Below, in pieces: positions 31,919-32,137 of a DNA stretch of 32,137 nt (position 1 is its first letter; each line of letters opens with the position of its first letter). A program made the translations under genes and the position numbers. Source of the stretch: a virus. A model generated the notes under the pieces. That model saw only the letters and a list, made by a program, of their open reading frames with translations. It did no database searches and was not told the DNA's origin. Where the stretch lies: positions 1 to 32,137 of the IMG/VR virus record IMGVR_UViG_3300032087_003428; one strand, 5' to 3'.

Positions 31919-32137
31919 TTAGCACTCCTCTGGTGGGGGAGGTTCAGTTGCATCAACATCTTCTTCCGCTAGTCCCTCATCTATCTTTACCTTTAGAAGC
32001 TCAATTAGCAGATATAGAATTCCCAACGGAGAAGGAGGGGCCATAAACATGCCAGCGACTGTTCCCTTGAAATCAACTCCGTCAAGAGTAATTCTAGGTC
32101 CGAATAGAGGCTGCTCTTCAGCATCTGAAGCTAATGG
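31919..32137 (-). CDS. C-terminal fragment of an unknown virion-associated protein
   Basis: The last 72 residues of a gene whose start lies beyond the window edge; the stop is TAA at 31921-31919. Readable segments are EEQPLFGPRITLDGVDFKGT, then a hydrophobic stretch with M-F-M-A-P-P-S-P-L-G and ILYLLIELLKVKI, and an acidic proline-rich tail ending TEPPPPEEC. The hydrophobic stretch, Pro/Leu-rich, could be a helix packed in a hub or tail-assembly context rather than a membrane helix. Position directly before gp25 suggests a baseplate hub or tail-associated protein. No family recognised from so short a piece. Confidence 0.55.
   Translation of the reverse strand, partial: PLASDAEEQPLFGPRITLDGVDFKGTVAGMFMAPPSPLGILYLLIELLKVKIDEGLAEEDVDATEPPPPEEC

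Noticed and set aside
1-32137. CRISPR arrays, tRNA genes, insertion sequences, integrase or attachment sites
   Set aside because: No regularly spaced direct repeats, no gap large enough for a tRNA outside genes, and no transposase or integrase motifs were seen by reading; a tRNAscan or repeat search was not possible here.

Overview
The window is a contiguous piece of a large tailed-phage genome, AT-rich (roughly 40% GC by eye), with short or overlapping gene junctions and almost every gene on the minus strand. The baseplate wedge proteins gp25-like and gp6-like, the N-terminus of a T4 gp17-type large terminase and a gp47/gp46-type recombination nuclease indicate a contractile-tailed (myovirus) phage with T4-like architecture. 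The two-membrane lysis cassette points to a Gram-negative host. The gene families resemble those of uncultured marine phages; that is recognition from memory, not a database result.

In transcription order (from 32137 down to 1) the layout is as follows. (1) Virion block, 32137-8481: C-terminus of an unknown protein, gp25-like, gp6-like, a DNRLRE-like protein, a 2,823-residue giant with two LamG-like domains, then seven further presumed tail or baseplate proteins (326, 941, 916, 414, 319, 353 and 425 aa), including two paralogous pairs. (2) Replication/recombination block, 8468-3029: RuvC-like resolvase, DnaG-type primase, two tiny ORFs (39 and 25 aa), a 192-aa protein with a possible capsid-targeting leader, then an Mre11-Rad50 (SbcD-SbcC, gp47-gp46) fusion behind a sigma70-type promoter that overlaps a 9-bp inverted repeat. 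A 21-aa lysine-tailed ORF is translationally coupled to the end of the fusion. (3) A single plus-strand gene, 2215-2970, encoding a J-domain protein with a T4-late-type TATAAATA element just upstream. (4) Lysis and packaging block, 2177-1: holin-like protein, two spanin-like membrane proteins, a zinc-ribbon protein, a 180-aa unknown, and the first 63 residues of the large terminase.

Together these form the host-attachment/baseplate module, a primer synthesis and DNA-repair module, and a lysis-to-packaging module. No tRNA, CRISPR array, insertion sequence, integrase or endolysin was seen. No stretch longer than 300 bases lacks a gene; the longest gaps are 73 bp (6170-6242) and 46 bp (11808-11853), and both carry regulatory-looking sequence.

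The items most worth a second look are the promoter/operator in front of the Mre11-Rad50 fusion, the fusion itself with its unusual hook cysteines, the tiny ORFs with good ribosome binding sites (one with five cysteines in 25 residues), and the lone reverse-oriented J-domain gene.
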